From: Amphritea sp.
GTDB lineage: Bacteria > Pseudomonadota > Gammaproteobacteria > Pseudomonadales > Balneatricaceae
Assembly (NCBI RefSeq): GCF_016744155.1
Contig: NZ_JADGEW010000013.1
Location: 41,501-105,500 of the forward strand
Direction: 5' to 3'
DNA length: 64,000 bases
Below are positions 1 to 8,808 of the stretch, one piece after another. The notes under the pieces are model-generated. The model worked only from the letters and a program-made list of their open reading frames with translations. It was not told where the DNA came from and did not search any database. The first letter of the stretch is position 1; every line of letters begins with the position of its first letter. The position numbers and the translations under genes were made by a program.

Positions 1-2701
1 AACAACTCCCCTGCCCCGGCTTACTCTCAACCTGCAGGTCGCCCCCCATAATCTCGGTCAGCAGTTTAACAATGGTCAGCCCCAGGCCTGTGCCCGGAAG
101 GTGGGCAGTGTCTCGGTTACGAATTCGTTCAAAGGGCGCAAAGATCCGCTGCATCTGATACTCATCGATACCCGGGCCGGTGTCCCGGATGGCAAACTCC
201 GCCACCTGATTCCGATAATGAATGTCAAAATCAACCCGGCCACTCGGGGTATATTTGATCGCGTTGGAAAGTAGATTAATCAGAATCTGCCGCAAGCGCT
301 TCTCATCGGTGACGATACGTTGCGGCAAAGGGTTGGCGATGTGACAGTTAAATTCAATGCCTTTCTGTAACGCCTGCATACGGAACATCTCTGCCAGCTG
401 TTCGATCAACTCCGGCAGGTTTACCTGATTACGATAGAGATCTAAGCGCCCCGCTTCGATCTTAGAGATATCCAGCAAACCCTCGATCAAGTCCGTTAGA
501 TAAAGACCACTGCGATGGATAATATCCAGGCCCCGCTGTTCATCTTCCTGTAACTCTGTACGTTCACGCAACAACTGTGCATAACCCAGTATCGATTGCA
601 GCGGCGTACGCAATTCATGACTAATACCCGACAGATAGCGACTTTTAGCAGCATTAGCCCGCTCAGCCAACTCTTTTGCCTGCTGCAATTCAAGGTCGGT
701 TTTCTCGTGGGCATCGATCTCTCGAGTCAGCTTCATGGTCTGCCGGTTGGATTCCTGCTGGGCCACTACCCGACTTTCATGAGTCAGCAAAAACAGCCAG
801 GTCACTACCCCAGAGGCGATAAACAGGGTGAAAAACAGTGTCCAGATTGTTTGTAACACCAGCGCCGTTTCCTCCGGGGTTTCCGGTGCTAATTGACGGA
901 ATATCACCGCCAGTAAGGCACCCAACACCAGATTCACCACCAGCAACAAGGCCACGAATTTTCCCAAACGGGAACTGACCAGTTTCACCGCCCGCCGAGG
1001 TAGAAGCAGATGAAGCATCTCCATTACCTGTCGGGAAAGCCGCGCCTTAGGTTTGCAGTTATCCAGACAGCGCACATCCAGCGAACAACAGAGGGAGCAG
1101 ATCGGCAGATCATAGGCGGGACAATAGCTCATATCCTCCCGCTCAAAATCATTCTCACAGATACCACAGGTGACGATACTGACACCGCCGGTGTGGCCAG
1201 TAACCGGCACCAGACGAATATACCGGTTCAAGTCTTCGTTGGTACGGGCAATATAGTAACGCCCACCGGTCAGCCAGGCGATCAGCGGCACACAAACAAA
1301 ACAGCTCGTCAGGCTAACAAAATGACAAAGATTGCGGGCTTCTTCGCCAAACAGGCCCAGATAACTCAACATTCCCAGTGTCGTTGAGATCACCATCGAC
1401 CCCATACCGACCGGGTTGATGTCATACAGATGGCCCCGTTTAAACTCGATGCCGGGCGGGCTCAGCCCCAGCGGCTTATTGATCAACAGGTCCGCCGACA
1501 ATGACGCCAGCCAACTGATCGCAATAATGGCGAATATGCCCAGAATCGCTTCCAATGCCTGATAGATGCCCAGTTCCATCAGTATCAGGGCGATGGTCAC
1601 ATTAAACACCAGCCAGACCACCCGCCCCGGGTGGCTGTGGGTCAGTCGGGAAAAGAAGTTCGACCAGGCGATTGATCCAGCATAGGCGTTGGTGACATTG
1701 ATCTTCATCTGACAGACCACCACCATCAATGCCGCCAACAACAGTGCGATCTCGGGTGAACCGGTCATCAGCTGAAACACCCGCTGATACATATAGGTGG
1801 GATCTGATGCTTCCTGAACACTCATTCCCTGGGTGATTGCCAGATAGGCGAGAAAGGAACCCAAGAGCATTTTGATCATCCCGGTAAACACCCAACCAGG
1901 GCCGGCCATAATCAGCCAGAACCACCACTGACGCTTATTCTCTTCGGTTTTCTCCGGCATAAATCGCAGATAATCCACCTGCTCGCCTATCTGTGCAAAC
2001 AGCGCAAAGAACACCGATACCGCGGCGCCAAACATAATGATGTCAAACTCACCGCTGGCGGTTGCAGCCATACCCGGGCTAAACTCAGTCCAGCCCTGCA
2101 AACTATCAAATTCGTACCAGAGCACCACCACTATTGCCGCCAGTTGCAACGCCACCCAGAGATTATGTGTCCCCACCTGGAACCGGCTAATCGCCGTTAT
2201 ACCGTGGGTAACGATAGGGATAACCGCCACGGCACAAAGCAGATAACCCACCGCCAGTGGAATACCAAACAACGCTTTCAGCGCAGAGGCCAAAATCGCC
2301 GCCTCAATGGCAAAGAAGATAAAGGTGAACGAGGCGTAAATCAGAGACGTCAGCGTAGAACCCAGATAACCAAACCCCGCGCCCCGGGTCAGCAGGTCGA
2401 TATCCAACCCGTGTTTGGCAGAGTAGTAAGCGATAGGAAACCCGGTGATAAACAACACCACACAGACCGCCAGCATCGCAATCACAGTATTCGTAAAGCC
2501 ATAACTCAGGGTGACCGCTGCTGCCAACCCCTCAAGTGCCAGAAATGAAGCCGCCCCCAGCGCGGTTTTACCCACCCGGGAGATACTCATATGACGCCCT
2601 TTACGCGCGGTGAAACGAAGCGCGTAATCCTCCAGCGTCTGATCAGCAACCCACTTATTATAATGGCGTCGCACTTTAAGGATTTTCTGGAAAGCTGGCA
2701 T
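1..2701 (-). CDS. NCS1-permease-like / sensor histidine kinase fusion (C-terminus cut off by window edge)
   Basis: About 900 codons are visible; the C-terminus lies beyond base 1. The ATG at 2701 follows AGGAG at good spacing and keeps the sequence WVADQTLEDYALRFT, which is lost if the later ATG at 2590 is used. Residues ~40-490 are a multi-span membrane domain resembling NCS1 (purine/cytosine) permeases. Residues ~505-545 form a cysteine-rich linker with about eight Cys (for example CSLCC). Two further membrane spans follow, then a HisKA box SHELRTPLQ with the phospho-His near residue 695, then an HATPase with GPGID and GTGLGLTI. This is the CbrA-like design in which a transporter-like domain precedes a kinase; receiver domains may follow outside the window. 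The ligand is unknown. Whether the permease part transports or only senses cannot be told from sequence. Confidence 0.88.
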   Translation of the reverse strand, partial: MPAFQKILKVRRHYNKWVADQTLEDYALRFTARKGRHMSISRVGKTALGAASFLALEGLAAAVTLSYGFTNTVIAMLAVCVVLFITGFPIAYYSAKHGLDIDLLTRGAGFGYLGSTLTSLIYASFTFIFFAIEAAILASALKALFGIPLAVGYLLCAVAVIPIVTHGITAISRFQVGTHNLWVALQLAAIVVVLWYEFDSLQGWTEFSPGMAATASGEFDIIMFGAAVSVFFALFAQIGEQVDYLRFMPEKTEENKRQWWFWLIMAGPGWVFTGMIKMLLGSFLAYLAITQGMSVQEASDPTYMYQRVFQLMTGSPEIALLLAALMVVVCQMKINVTNAYAGSIAWSNFFSRLTHSHPGRVVWLVFNVTIALILMELGIYQALEAILGIFAIIAISWLASLSADLLINKPLGLSPPGIEFKRGHLYDINPVGMGSMVISTTLGMLSYLGLFGEEARNLCHFVSLTSCFVCVPLIAWLTGGRYYIARTNEDLNRYIRLVPVTGHTGGVSIVTCGICENDFEREDMSYCPAYDLPICSLCCSLDVRCLDNCKPKARLSRQVMEMLHLLLPRRAVKLVSSRLGKFVALLLVVNLVLGALLAVIFRQLAPETPEETALVLQTIWTLFFTLFIASGVVTWLFLLTHESRVVAQQESNRQTMKLTREIDAHEKTDLELQQAKELAERANAAKSRYLSGISHELRTPLQSILGYAQLLRERTELQEDEQRGLDIIHRSGLYLTDLIEGLLDISKIEAGRLDLYRNQVNLPELIEQLAEMFRMQALQKGIEFNCHIANPLPQRIVTDEKRLRQILINLLSNAIKYTPSGRVDFDIHYRNQVAEFAIRDTGPGIDEYQMQRIFAPFERIRNRDTAHLPGTGLGLTIVKLLTEIMGGDLQVESKPGQGSC

Positions 2702-3292
2702 AAACTCCTGACTTCATCCTTTAAAACAATTACATCTAATCGCACAAATTTAGTGCGAATAAATCCCGGCAGTGCACATCTGCGCACCACAACAGAGCCT
2801 ATATAACTGTTTTTCCGTAAACCGGGCTTTAATAAGGGTTTAGATTGCAGGGTTTGTGCCAGACGGAGGGGAAAGGCTGAGAAGTGGCTCGACGCGACTG
2901 CGTCGCTTGCTCGAAAAAGCGTGAAGAGCCGACCTAGGACGGGGCAAATTTTGTAGGAGTGACGCTGGCATGCCCTTTGGTTGCTCGACACAATAGATCA
3001 CCGCTCTAATTAATCTCGGTGCCCTCGGTGTTCTCTGTGGTGACATTCTTTTTAAAGATCATTCCTACCACTGAGGACACCGAGAACACGAAGGTAAAAC
3101 TGAGACGTTACTCGTTGTTCGTGGCTAGACGCGACTGCGTCGCTTGCTCGAAAAGGAGGGGCTAGTTCAACTTGAGTTAGCGTTTAGGGGATGGGCCTGA
3201 GGCTATTACTGACTTAAACAGATCATTTTATAAATCAATTCTGACCCGAGTCATCAAGGACAACAAAAATCGATAAATATTGAGTAGACAGA
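2702..3292. repeat. Gene-free spacer with dispersed repeats
   Basis: This ~590-bp spacer holds no convincing gene. It has two copies of a ~27-bp string built on GACGCGACTGCGTCGCTTGC (near 2888 and 3125), each able to form a small GACGC/GCGTC hairpin. It also carries TGTAGGAGTGAC near 2952, related to the TGTAGGAGC ends of REP-like elements elsewhere in the window, and a 44-bp element at 3034-3077 that recurs near 7770. Confidence 0.6.
3034..3077. repeat. 44-bp dispersed repeat, copy 1
   Basis: The unit runs from TCTGTGGTGACA to CTACCACTGAGGA. It matches 7770-7813 with only a few substitutions. The GTGGT and ACCAC ends are complementary, so it can fold into a loose hairpin. The flanks (CTCGGTGTTCTC and GGACACCGAGAACAC) extend the inverted symmetry in this copy. 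It looks like a small non-coding mobile or relic repeat. Confidence 0.6.
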
Positions 3293-6145
3293 TTAGTCTA
3301 CTTCTAACGAGTTTTTTATTATTGAAGAATGACTTAAGGCTTTTTGCATTTCCGCAGCGGGCAAAGGCTTATCAAAATAAAAACCTTGACCAAATTCACA
3401 TCCAAGCTTTTTAGTAATATTAAGCTGTTCAATATTTTCAATCCCCTCGGCGATACAACTCAATTCCAGCTCATGTGCCAAGTATAGGATGCCGTTCACT
3501 ATGCGCCTATGCTTCTGTGAATCTGTGCATTTCATTACAAAGGACTTATCAATTTTAATCTTATCAATTGTAAAGTCAGTCAGGTGTTTCAGCGATGAAA
3601 AGCCCGTGCCGAAATCATCGAGGTGAATATTAATGCCCTCTTTTTTCAACTGTTCAATCACATTAACCGCATGTTGTGTATCTCGTATTAACGCGGTTTC
3701 AGTAATCTCGACAGCTAGCTCTCCTCGATTGAAGCCATATTGATGCGTCATCTTTTTTGCAAAGGTTAGCAGATGATTGTCATAGAACTGAATGGTTGAG
3801 ACGTTTATAGACAGACATTTACCAGCGATGTCAGGGGTATTTTTTCTCCACTCACTCCATTGCTTGCACGCTGTTTCGAAAACCCAGATTCCGAGTGCAT
3901 GCATGAGATTACTATTTTCAGCAATCGGAATAAACTCACCAGGCAGTAGTATCCCTCTCGTTGGATGGTTCCAGCGAATAAGGGCCTCACAGCCAACAAC
4001 ATGGCCCGATTGAAGCTCAACGATCGGCTGATAGTAAAGGATAAACTGATTATCTTGTAAGGCAGTTCTCAGCTCTTGTTCTACTTGAACATCCTCAACC
4101 AAATGTCTTCGCATATCCTGATCAAACACTACATAACAGTTCTTACCAGAAAGCTTAGCTTGATACATCGCTATATCGGCATCACGAATAATCTGCTCTG
4201 AGTTAGCGTATTCATCATTACTCAGGGCGATACCAATACTCGCTCCGCTCTTCAACTCCTGCTTGGCAATATAAAAAGGGGTATTTAGCCCATTAATAAT
4301 TCTTTCAGCGACTCTGGTAAAATATGAAACATCTCTGCTTTCCAGCAACATTACAAACTCATCACCACCTAATCGAGCCAAAATATCCGCACTGCGTAAA
4401 CAGCCCTTCAGTCTCTCAGAGACTTCTCTTAGTAATTGATCTCCAACAGAGTGCCCTAACGTGTCGTTGACTATTTTAAATTTATCTAAGTCTATGAATA
4501 ATACTGCAAACTGCTGATCGGGTTGGCGAGAGAAACTTTCAAGCTTTTGATCAAGATAACTTATAAACCAAGACCTATTGTGTAGCCCTGTTAAATTATC
4601 GTAGAAAGCATCATGAGAAAGGCGTAATTCAGCTATTTTTCGATCATTAATATCCGTATGAGAACCGGCCATTCTTTTGGGTTTACTTTCATTATTGAGC
4701 TCAGCAAGACCATGACTCAGTATCCATTTATAGCTACCATCTACTTGCCTGATACGATATTCAGATTCAAAAAAAGGCGAGCTACCTTGTAAATGTGACT
4801 CAAGCTTCATCTCCAGTAAGCTTTTATCTTCTGGATGTATTCTATCCAGCCAAACTGATGGTTTTACAGTTTCACCAAGCGAAGAAGAAACGTCATGGCC
4901 AAGTAAAAGTCGAAATCGCGGAGAAAGGTAAAGCATATTCTCTTCAAGGTTCCAGTCCCACAATGATTCGTGAGAAGCATTGACCGCAAGTTCATAACGC
5001 TTCTGACTCTCGGCTAATGCTTTATCGGACGCTGTACGAGCGGATAAAGTATCAAGAAAAGTATTAAACCAGATCACAAGCTGTGACAGTTCATTCGATC
5101 CCTTAACGGGTAATCGATGAGTCAAATCATAATTATTTTTCTCTAATAGCTTAAACCCATCTATAACTGATTTTACTGGATCAAGAATCTTTCTCAGAAA
5201 TAGCCAACCTAAAAACACAACTAAAATTAGCCCTATAATGACTAAGCTAACAGTAGAGTCTTTTATCTTTATTACACCCGATAGTAATGCTACTTCAGGT
5301 ACGACATTAACCATATGCCAGCGATAGGGGGCAATATCCATATGCTGAACAAGATATCGTTGACTACCTTGTTGTATTACATCGCTTATTGTCCTGTCTA
5401 AGTGCAAGGACTTAATAAACGACAAACTAACGTCAGAGGAGTTCTGATAAATTACATTCTGAAACTGATCTAATAGGACAAACTGGCTTCCTGGCAAGAG
5501 GTTGATGTGCTCAAACTGATTAGCTATATGGTCCAGACTATATGAGACAACAATTGTCGCAACAGGACGTTGCTTCAGTGTTTTTCGATCAAGTACATGA
5601 ATTATTCTTGACGCCGTCAGAACCTTATCTTGTCGTGATGTTACATTCACATTAGACACAACGCCTGCCCAATAAACCTGATGATCTGACTTTCGTGTAT
5701 TCTCTTTAATGAAAGTTACAACATCCTCACGAATCGAGCTAATATCTAGCGTTTCTCCCACTTGATAGTGCGCATCCCCTTCCGTAAAAATATCTATTGA
5801 AATAAGGCCTTCGAGATTCAAGTAACCATTCAAGATATAACCGATGCGGGCTTGAGTAGATAGCTGAGTATAGTTGTCAGGAACGGTCCCCATATCATCT
5901 AAAGCATCAACTATTTCTTCAACACCTGAGATGTTTGCAATCAGACTCTCTACCTGTTGAAGCTGAATTAGCAGTTGCTCGCTCTTACTTTCCAAAAGGG
6001 TTCGAGCATAGCGATACTCAGCATTCTTAATAGCTTCGCTACCCGTCTGAAAAGAGATATACCCCACGACAATGAGCGGAATAATTGAAATGAAAATCAT
6101 CAACCCTATAAAGGAAACTAAGATGTTTTTTTGTGGATGAAACAT
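3293..6145 (-). CDS. Cache-HAMP-PAS-GGDEF-EAL c-di-GMP turnover protein
   Basis: A 950-aa inner-membrane protein. It has an N-terminal span, a periplasmic Cache-like sensor (~30-290), a second span (~300), HAMP (~315-370) and PAS/PAC (~380-505). The GGDEF domain has an intact GGDEF near residue 598 and a canonical RxxD inhibitory site (RSAD) five residues before it. The EAL domain has intact EALIRW near 719, DDFGTG and AEGIE. Both cyclase and phosphodiesterase active sites therefore look competent, which is less common than having one degenerate. The start has AAGGA seven bases upstream. It lies 9 bp downstream of a periplasmic binding lipoprotein on the same strand. That suggests, by inference, that the binding protein presents a ligand to the Cache domain or that both respond to the same sugar-like signal. 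Confidence 0.92.
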   Translation of the reverse strand: MFHPQKNILVSFIGLMIFISIIPLIVVGYISFQTGSEAIKNAEYRYARTLLESKSEQLLIQLQQVESLIANISGVEEIVDALDDMGTVPDNYTQLSTQARIGYILNGYLNLEGLISIDIFTEGDAHYQVGETLDISSIREDVVTFIKENTRKSDHQVYWAGVVSNVNVTSRQDKVLTASRIIHVLDRKTLKQRPVATIVVSYSLDHIANQFEHINLLPGSQFVLLDQFQNVIYQNSSDVSLSFIKSLHLDRTISDVIQQGSQRYLVQHMDIAPYRWHMVNVVPEVALLSGVIKIKDSTVSLVIIGLILVVFLGWLFLRKILDPVKSVIDGFKLLEKNNYDLTHRLPVKGSNELSQLVIWFNTFLDTLSARTASDKALAESQKRYELAVNASHESLWDWNLEENMLYLSPRFRLLLGHDVSSSLGETVKPSVWLDRIHPEDKSLLEMKLESHLQGSSPFFESEYRIRQVDGSYKWILSHGLAELNNESKPKRMAGSHTDINDRKIAELRLSHDAFYDNLTGLHNRSWFISYLDQKLESFSRQPDQQFAVLFIDLDKFKIVNDTLGHSVGDQLLREVSERLKGCLRSADILARLGGDEFVMLLESRDVSYFTRVAERIINGLNTPFYIAKQELKSGASIGIALSNDEYANSEQIIRDADIAMYQAKLSGKNCYVVFDQDMRRHLVEDVQVEQELRTALQDNQFILYYQPIVELQSGHVVGCEALIRWNHPTRGILLPGEFIPIAENSNLMHALGIWVFETACKQWSEWRKNTPDIAGKCLSINVSTIQFYDNHLLTFAKKMTHQYGFNRGELAVEITETALIRDTQHAVNVIEQLKKEGINIHLDDFGTGFSSLKHLTDFTIDKIKIDKSFVMKCTDSQKHRRIVNGILYLAHELELSCIAEGIENIEQLNITKKLGCEFGQGFYFDKPLPAAEMQKALSHSSIIKNSLEVD

Positions 6146-6154
6146 CTTGTTTCC

Positions 6155-7150
6155 TTAGTACGAGGAATTTTTTGTTATTAAGCGAGTATCAATTAAAATT
6201 ACTGCGGGGAGGCGTTCACCTATTAACGCCCTATATGCAAAAAGTACTCCCTGATAGCCTTGCTCTGCGGCCTGCTGATCAACTGTAGCGATCATTTCTC
6301 CATTTTTGACTGCAATCAATGCTTGATCTAATGCATCGTAACCCGCTACTTTAACTTTTTTATGCCCATTATCTTTCAGGTATTTGACAGCTCCGAGAGC
6401 CATCATGTCATTCGCGCAAAATATAGCTTCTATATTAGGATGCTGTTCCAGAAGAGTCTTTGTTACCTCATATGCCTCATCAATTTTCCAATGAGCTGTT
6501 TCACTGGCGACAATCGTTACAAATTCTGATTCGTTGAATGCTCTCATCGCCCCATTCTTTCGATCTTTAGCATTTTCAGCGGCTCTGATGCCCTCTAGAA
6601 TTGCAACTTCAGTCGGCTTTTTCAACGGTGTTACGAGCGTTTTAGCAGAGTCATATGCAGCTTGTTCGTTGTCTACGCTAATAAAAGGTACGCCTGCTAA
6701 GCCTGATGCTTTGGAGTATTCACGATCTAAACGATTATCGATGTTAACCACGATAATGCCTGCATCCTGCGCTTGTTTTAAAACAGGTATAAGCCCTATC
6801 GAATCGCCAGGTGCAATTACTATAGCGTCGACTTTGGCTCTTATAAGCCCCTCAACTATTCCAATTTGTTGCTGAATAGAGGTCTCTTGCGCTGCTGTTT
6901 TAACGATCAGTTCTACCTCTAACTCCTCTTCGGCTTGTCGGGCACCTTGTTCCATCTTAATGAAGAATGGATTAGTTAAGGTTTTCATAACCAGGGCAAT
7001 TTTTTTCGGAGGTGGCAAACTAGCAGCATCTTCTTTCTCAGCTGCAGGCGGAGATTGGCGAGTGACAGGCTCTGATTCACTGCAACCGGCAAGGCCAAAG
7101 ACAAAAAGTAAAACGAATATAAGTGAAGACGCCGGGGTTGAATACTTCAT
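6155..7150 (-). CDS. Sugar-type periplasmic binding lipoprotein (Peripla_BP_4 family)
   Basis: A 331-aa ribose-binding-like protein with a lipoprotein signal (lipobox LAGC, then Ser-Glu-rich mature start), so it should be membrane-tethered in the periplasm. Family features include KIALVMKTLTNPFF at the start of the first lobe, DAIVIAPGD, VNIDNRLD, FCANDMMALGAVKYL and AGYDALDQALIAVKNG. The ATG at 7150 is preferred over upstream starts because GGAGC lies six bases before it and it begins the signal peptide. No ABC permease or ATPase is nearby; instead the next gene is a Cache-domain GGDEF/EAL protein 9 bp downstream. A role in signalling rather than uptake is inferred from that context. The ligand is unknown. 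Confidence 0.88.
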   Translation of the reverse strand: MKYSTPASSLIFVLLFVFGLAGCSESEPVTRQSPPAAEKEDAASLPPPKKIALVMKTLTNPFFIKMEQGARQAEEELEVELIVKTAAQETSIQQQIGIVEGLIRAKVDAIVIAPGDSIGLIPVLKQAQDAGIIVVNIDNRLDREYSKASGLAGVPFISVDNEQAAYDSAKTLVTPLKKPTEVAILEGIRAAENAKDRKNGAMRAFNESEFVTIVASETAHWKIDEAYEVTKTLLEQHPNIEAIFCANDMMALGAVKYLKDNGHKKVKVAGYDALDQALIAVKNGEMIATVDQQAAEQGYQGVLFAYRALIGERLPAVILIDTRLITKNSSY

Positions 7151-7427
7151 ATCATGCTCCATTTGCACAAAAATCAAACCACTTACGACCTATCTCACAG
7201 CGTGTGTGTGTACATAAGCACTCGTAACCAACTTTATAATTATTACTATTCAGATTTAAAAGGTTTCTGTCCAGCTTAATTCCTGTAATACATGAAATTA
7301 CCCATAAGAACATGACCTACAGCGCAATAGGATTGATAGCAGTGCTCAATTCTTCATTTATTTTGTTCTATCCACTCGCTATGCTCAGTTTATCGCTTTA
7401 GAGAAGCCCCTCAGTAAGGAGTTAGAT

Positions 7428-7715
7428 ATGACTGCGTACGCAATTTTTGATGTTGAGATACAGGATCCCGAGCGCTACCAAGATTTCATGACGCTAGTAA
7501 AACCTGCACTTGAAGCGGCGGGTGCCAAGTATCTTTCTCGAGGAGGGCCCCACAAAGTTTACGAGGGTGATTGGATTCCGCGGCGGATCGTACTGCTCGA
7601 ATTTGCTTCAGTGGATGCTTTTGAAGCCTTCTATTACGGAGAGGTTTACCAAAACCTTATATCGATACGAGATGAGTGTAGCTCTGCTCGACTGGTTAGC
7701 GTTGAAGGGCTGTGA
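7428..7715 (+). CDS. DUF1330 family protein
   Basis: A 95-aa protein that looks like a full-length DUF1330 member: a ferredoxin-like small fold starting TAYAIFDVEIQDPERYQDF with the later GGPHKVYEGDW and RIVLLEFASVDAFEAFY segments. AAGGAG precedes the ATG by seven bases. No enzymatic function is established for the family that I can assert. It is transcribed toward the LysR/amidase cluster on the opposite strand, so a link to that pathway is only positional. Confidence 0.88.
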   Translation: MTAYAIFDVEIQDPERYQDFMTLVKPALEAAGAKYLSRGGPHKVYEGDWIPRRIVLLEFASVDAFEAFYYGEVYQNLISIRDECSSARLVSVEGL

Positions 7716-7909
7716 TAACTAGTGTGAGCACTTACGCAGAAATCAATTACTCTGCTTCTTTTAATGTTATCTGTGGTGACACTCTTTATAGAGATCATTT
7801 CTACCACTGAGGAACAGCAAAGATAATCGCCGTGAGGGCATGACTTCTACTGAAAGCTAAACGAGCCAGCTGCAAAGCTGCGATCTGGCGACTAACATAA
7901 ACGCAATTA
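7716..7909. repeat. Short spacer with 44-bp dispersed repeat, copy 2
   Basis: This spacer between convergent genes contains the second copy of the 44-bp repeat at 7770-7813 (TCTGTGGTGACA to CTACCACTGAGGA), matching 3034-3077. I see no gene and no strong terminator hairpin. Confidence 0.6.
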
Positions 7910-8797
7910 TCAGCGAATCAACAACTCTGCTTCTTTGCTAATCCAGTCGATAAACGTGGCGGTTTTTCTATCGGGTTCTTTGAAATCGGGCCAGGCTATG
8001 TAGTAGGCATAGTCGGTTAACTCCAGATCAAACAATCTTACCAGCGACCCCTCCTTTAATTCTTTCTGCAGTAGCAGCGGACAGCCGAGCATAATACCTT
8101 GTCCATTCAAAATGGCCTGCAAACGCACATTGGTATCATCGTATATCAAGCCGCTTTCACAACGTATTTTCTCCACTCCGGCCAGATCCAGCCACTCACG
8201 CCAGGGGGCATAATCCGTGTCATGAATGAAGGTGTGTCCCGCCAGATCTTCGGGGTGGTGAATCCTGCCGGCCTCTTTAAGAAAAGCAGGACTGCAGACG
8301 GGCGTCAGATCCCCAGGAATAAGCCTCTGCGCTTCTGCACCTGGCCACTCCCCTTTACCCCAGAGAATAGCCGCATCAATATTCTCAGCGCTGAAATCAG
8401 GGGCGCTATTTCGATGAATAAGATCCACCTGTATTTCAGAATTTTTAACCCAGAAATTTTTCAGCCGCGGTGCGAGCCATGAAACTGAAAAAAACGGCCG
8501 CAATGCGATATGCAGATTGGCCTGTTGTTTCACTTCCATCACATTACGCACGGCACTGGCAATGGCCTTAAAAGGCTCATCCAGAGAGGTATAAAGACGA
8601 TAACCCTCATCAGTGAGTAACATACTACGGCTGGTACGACTAAACAGCCGTACTTCCAAGTACTCTTCCAAGGTTTTGATCTGATGGCTTACCGCTGAAG
8701 GTGATACCAATAATTCCTCAGCAGCTTTGGTAAAGTTAAGATATTTGCCCGCCACCACAAAGGTTTTCAGGGCATTCATCAGCGGAATATAAGCCAT
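7910..8797 (-). CDS. LysR-family regulator (GcvA-like)
   Basis: About 295 aa. The N-terminal winged helix-turn-helix reads NFTKAAEELLVSPSAVSHQIKTLEEYL and is followed by a LysR substrate-binding domain with IDAAILWGKGEW, DLTPVCSP and GQGIMLG. The ATG at 8797 is chosen because AAGGAG lies seven bases upstream. It sits just downstream of the amidase gene on the same strand, so it may be co-transcribed with the catabolic operon. It is clearly paralogous to the LysR at 20222-21115: both share the LLVSPSAVSHQI helix, the WGKG motif and the GQGIMLGCP segment. The two regulators bracket the catabolic cluster. The effector is unknown. Confidence 0.9.
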   Translation of the reverse strand: MAYIPLMNALKTFVVAGKYLNFTKAAEELLVSPSAVSHQIKTLEEYLEVRLFSRTSRSMLLTDEGYRLYTSLDEPFKAIASAVRNVMEVKQQANLHIALRPFFSVSWLAPRLKNFWVKNSEIQVDLIHRNSAPDFSAENIDAAILWGKGEWPGAEAQRLIPGDLTPVCSPAFLKEAGRIHHPEDLAGHTFIHDTDYAPWREWLDLAGVEKIRCESGLIYDDTNVRLQAILNGQGIMLGCPLLLQKELKEGSLVRLFDLELTDYAYYIAWPDFKEPDRKTATFIDWISKEAELLIR

Positions 8798-8808
8798 CAA
8801 GCTACTCC

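Noticed and set aside
2587..2991. 134-codon minus-strand open frame overlapping the sensor kinase start
   Set aside because: It conflicts with the kinase N-terminus, runs through repeat DNA and has no domain.
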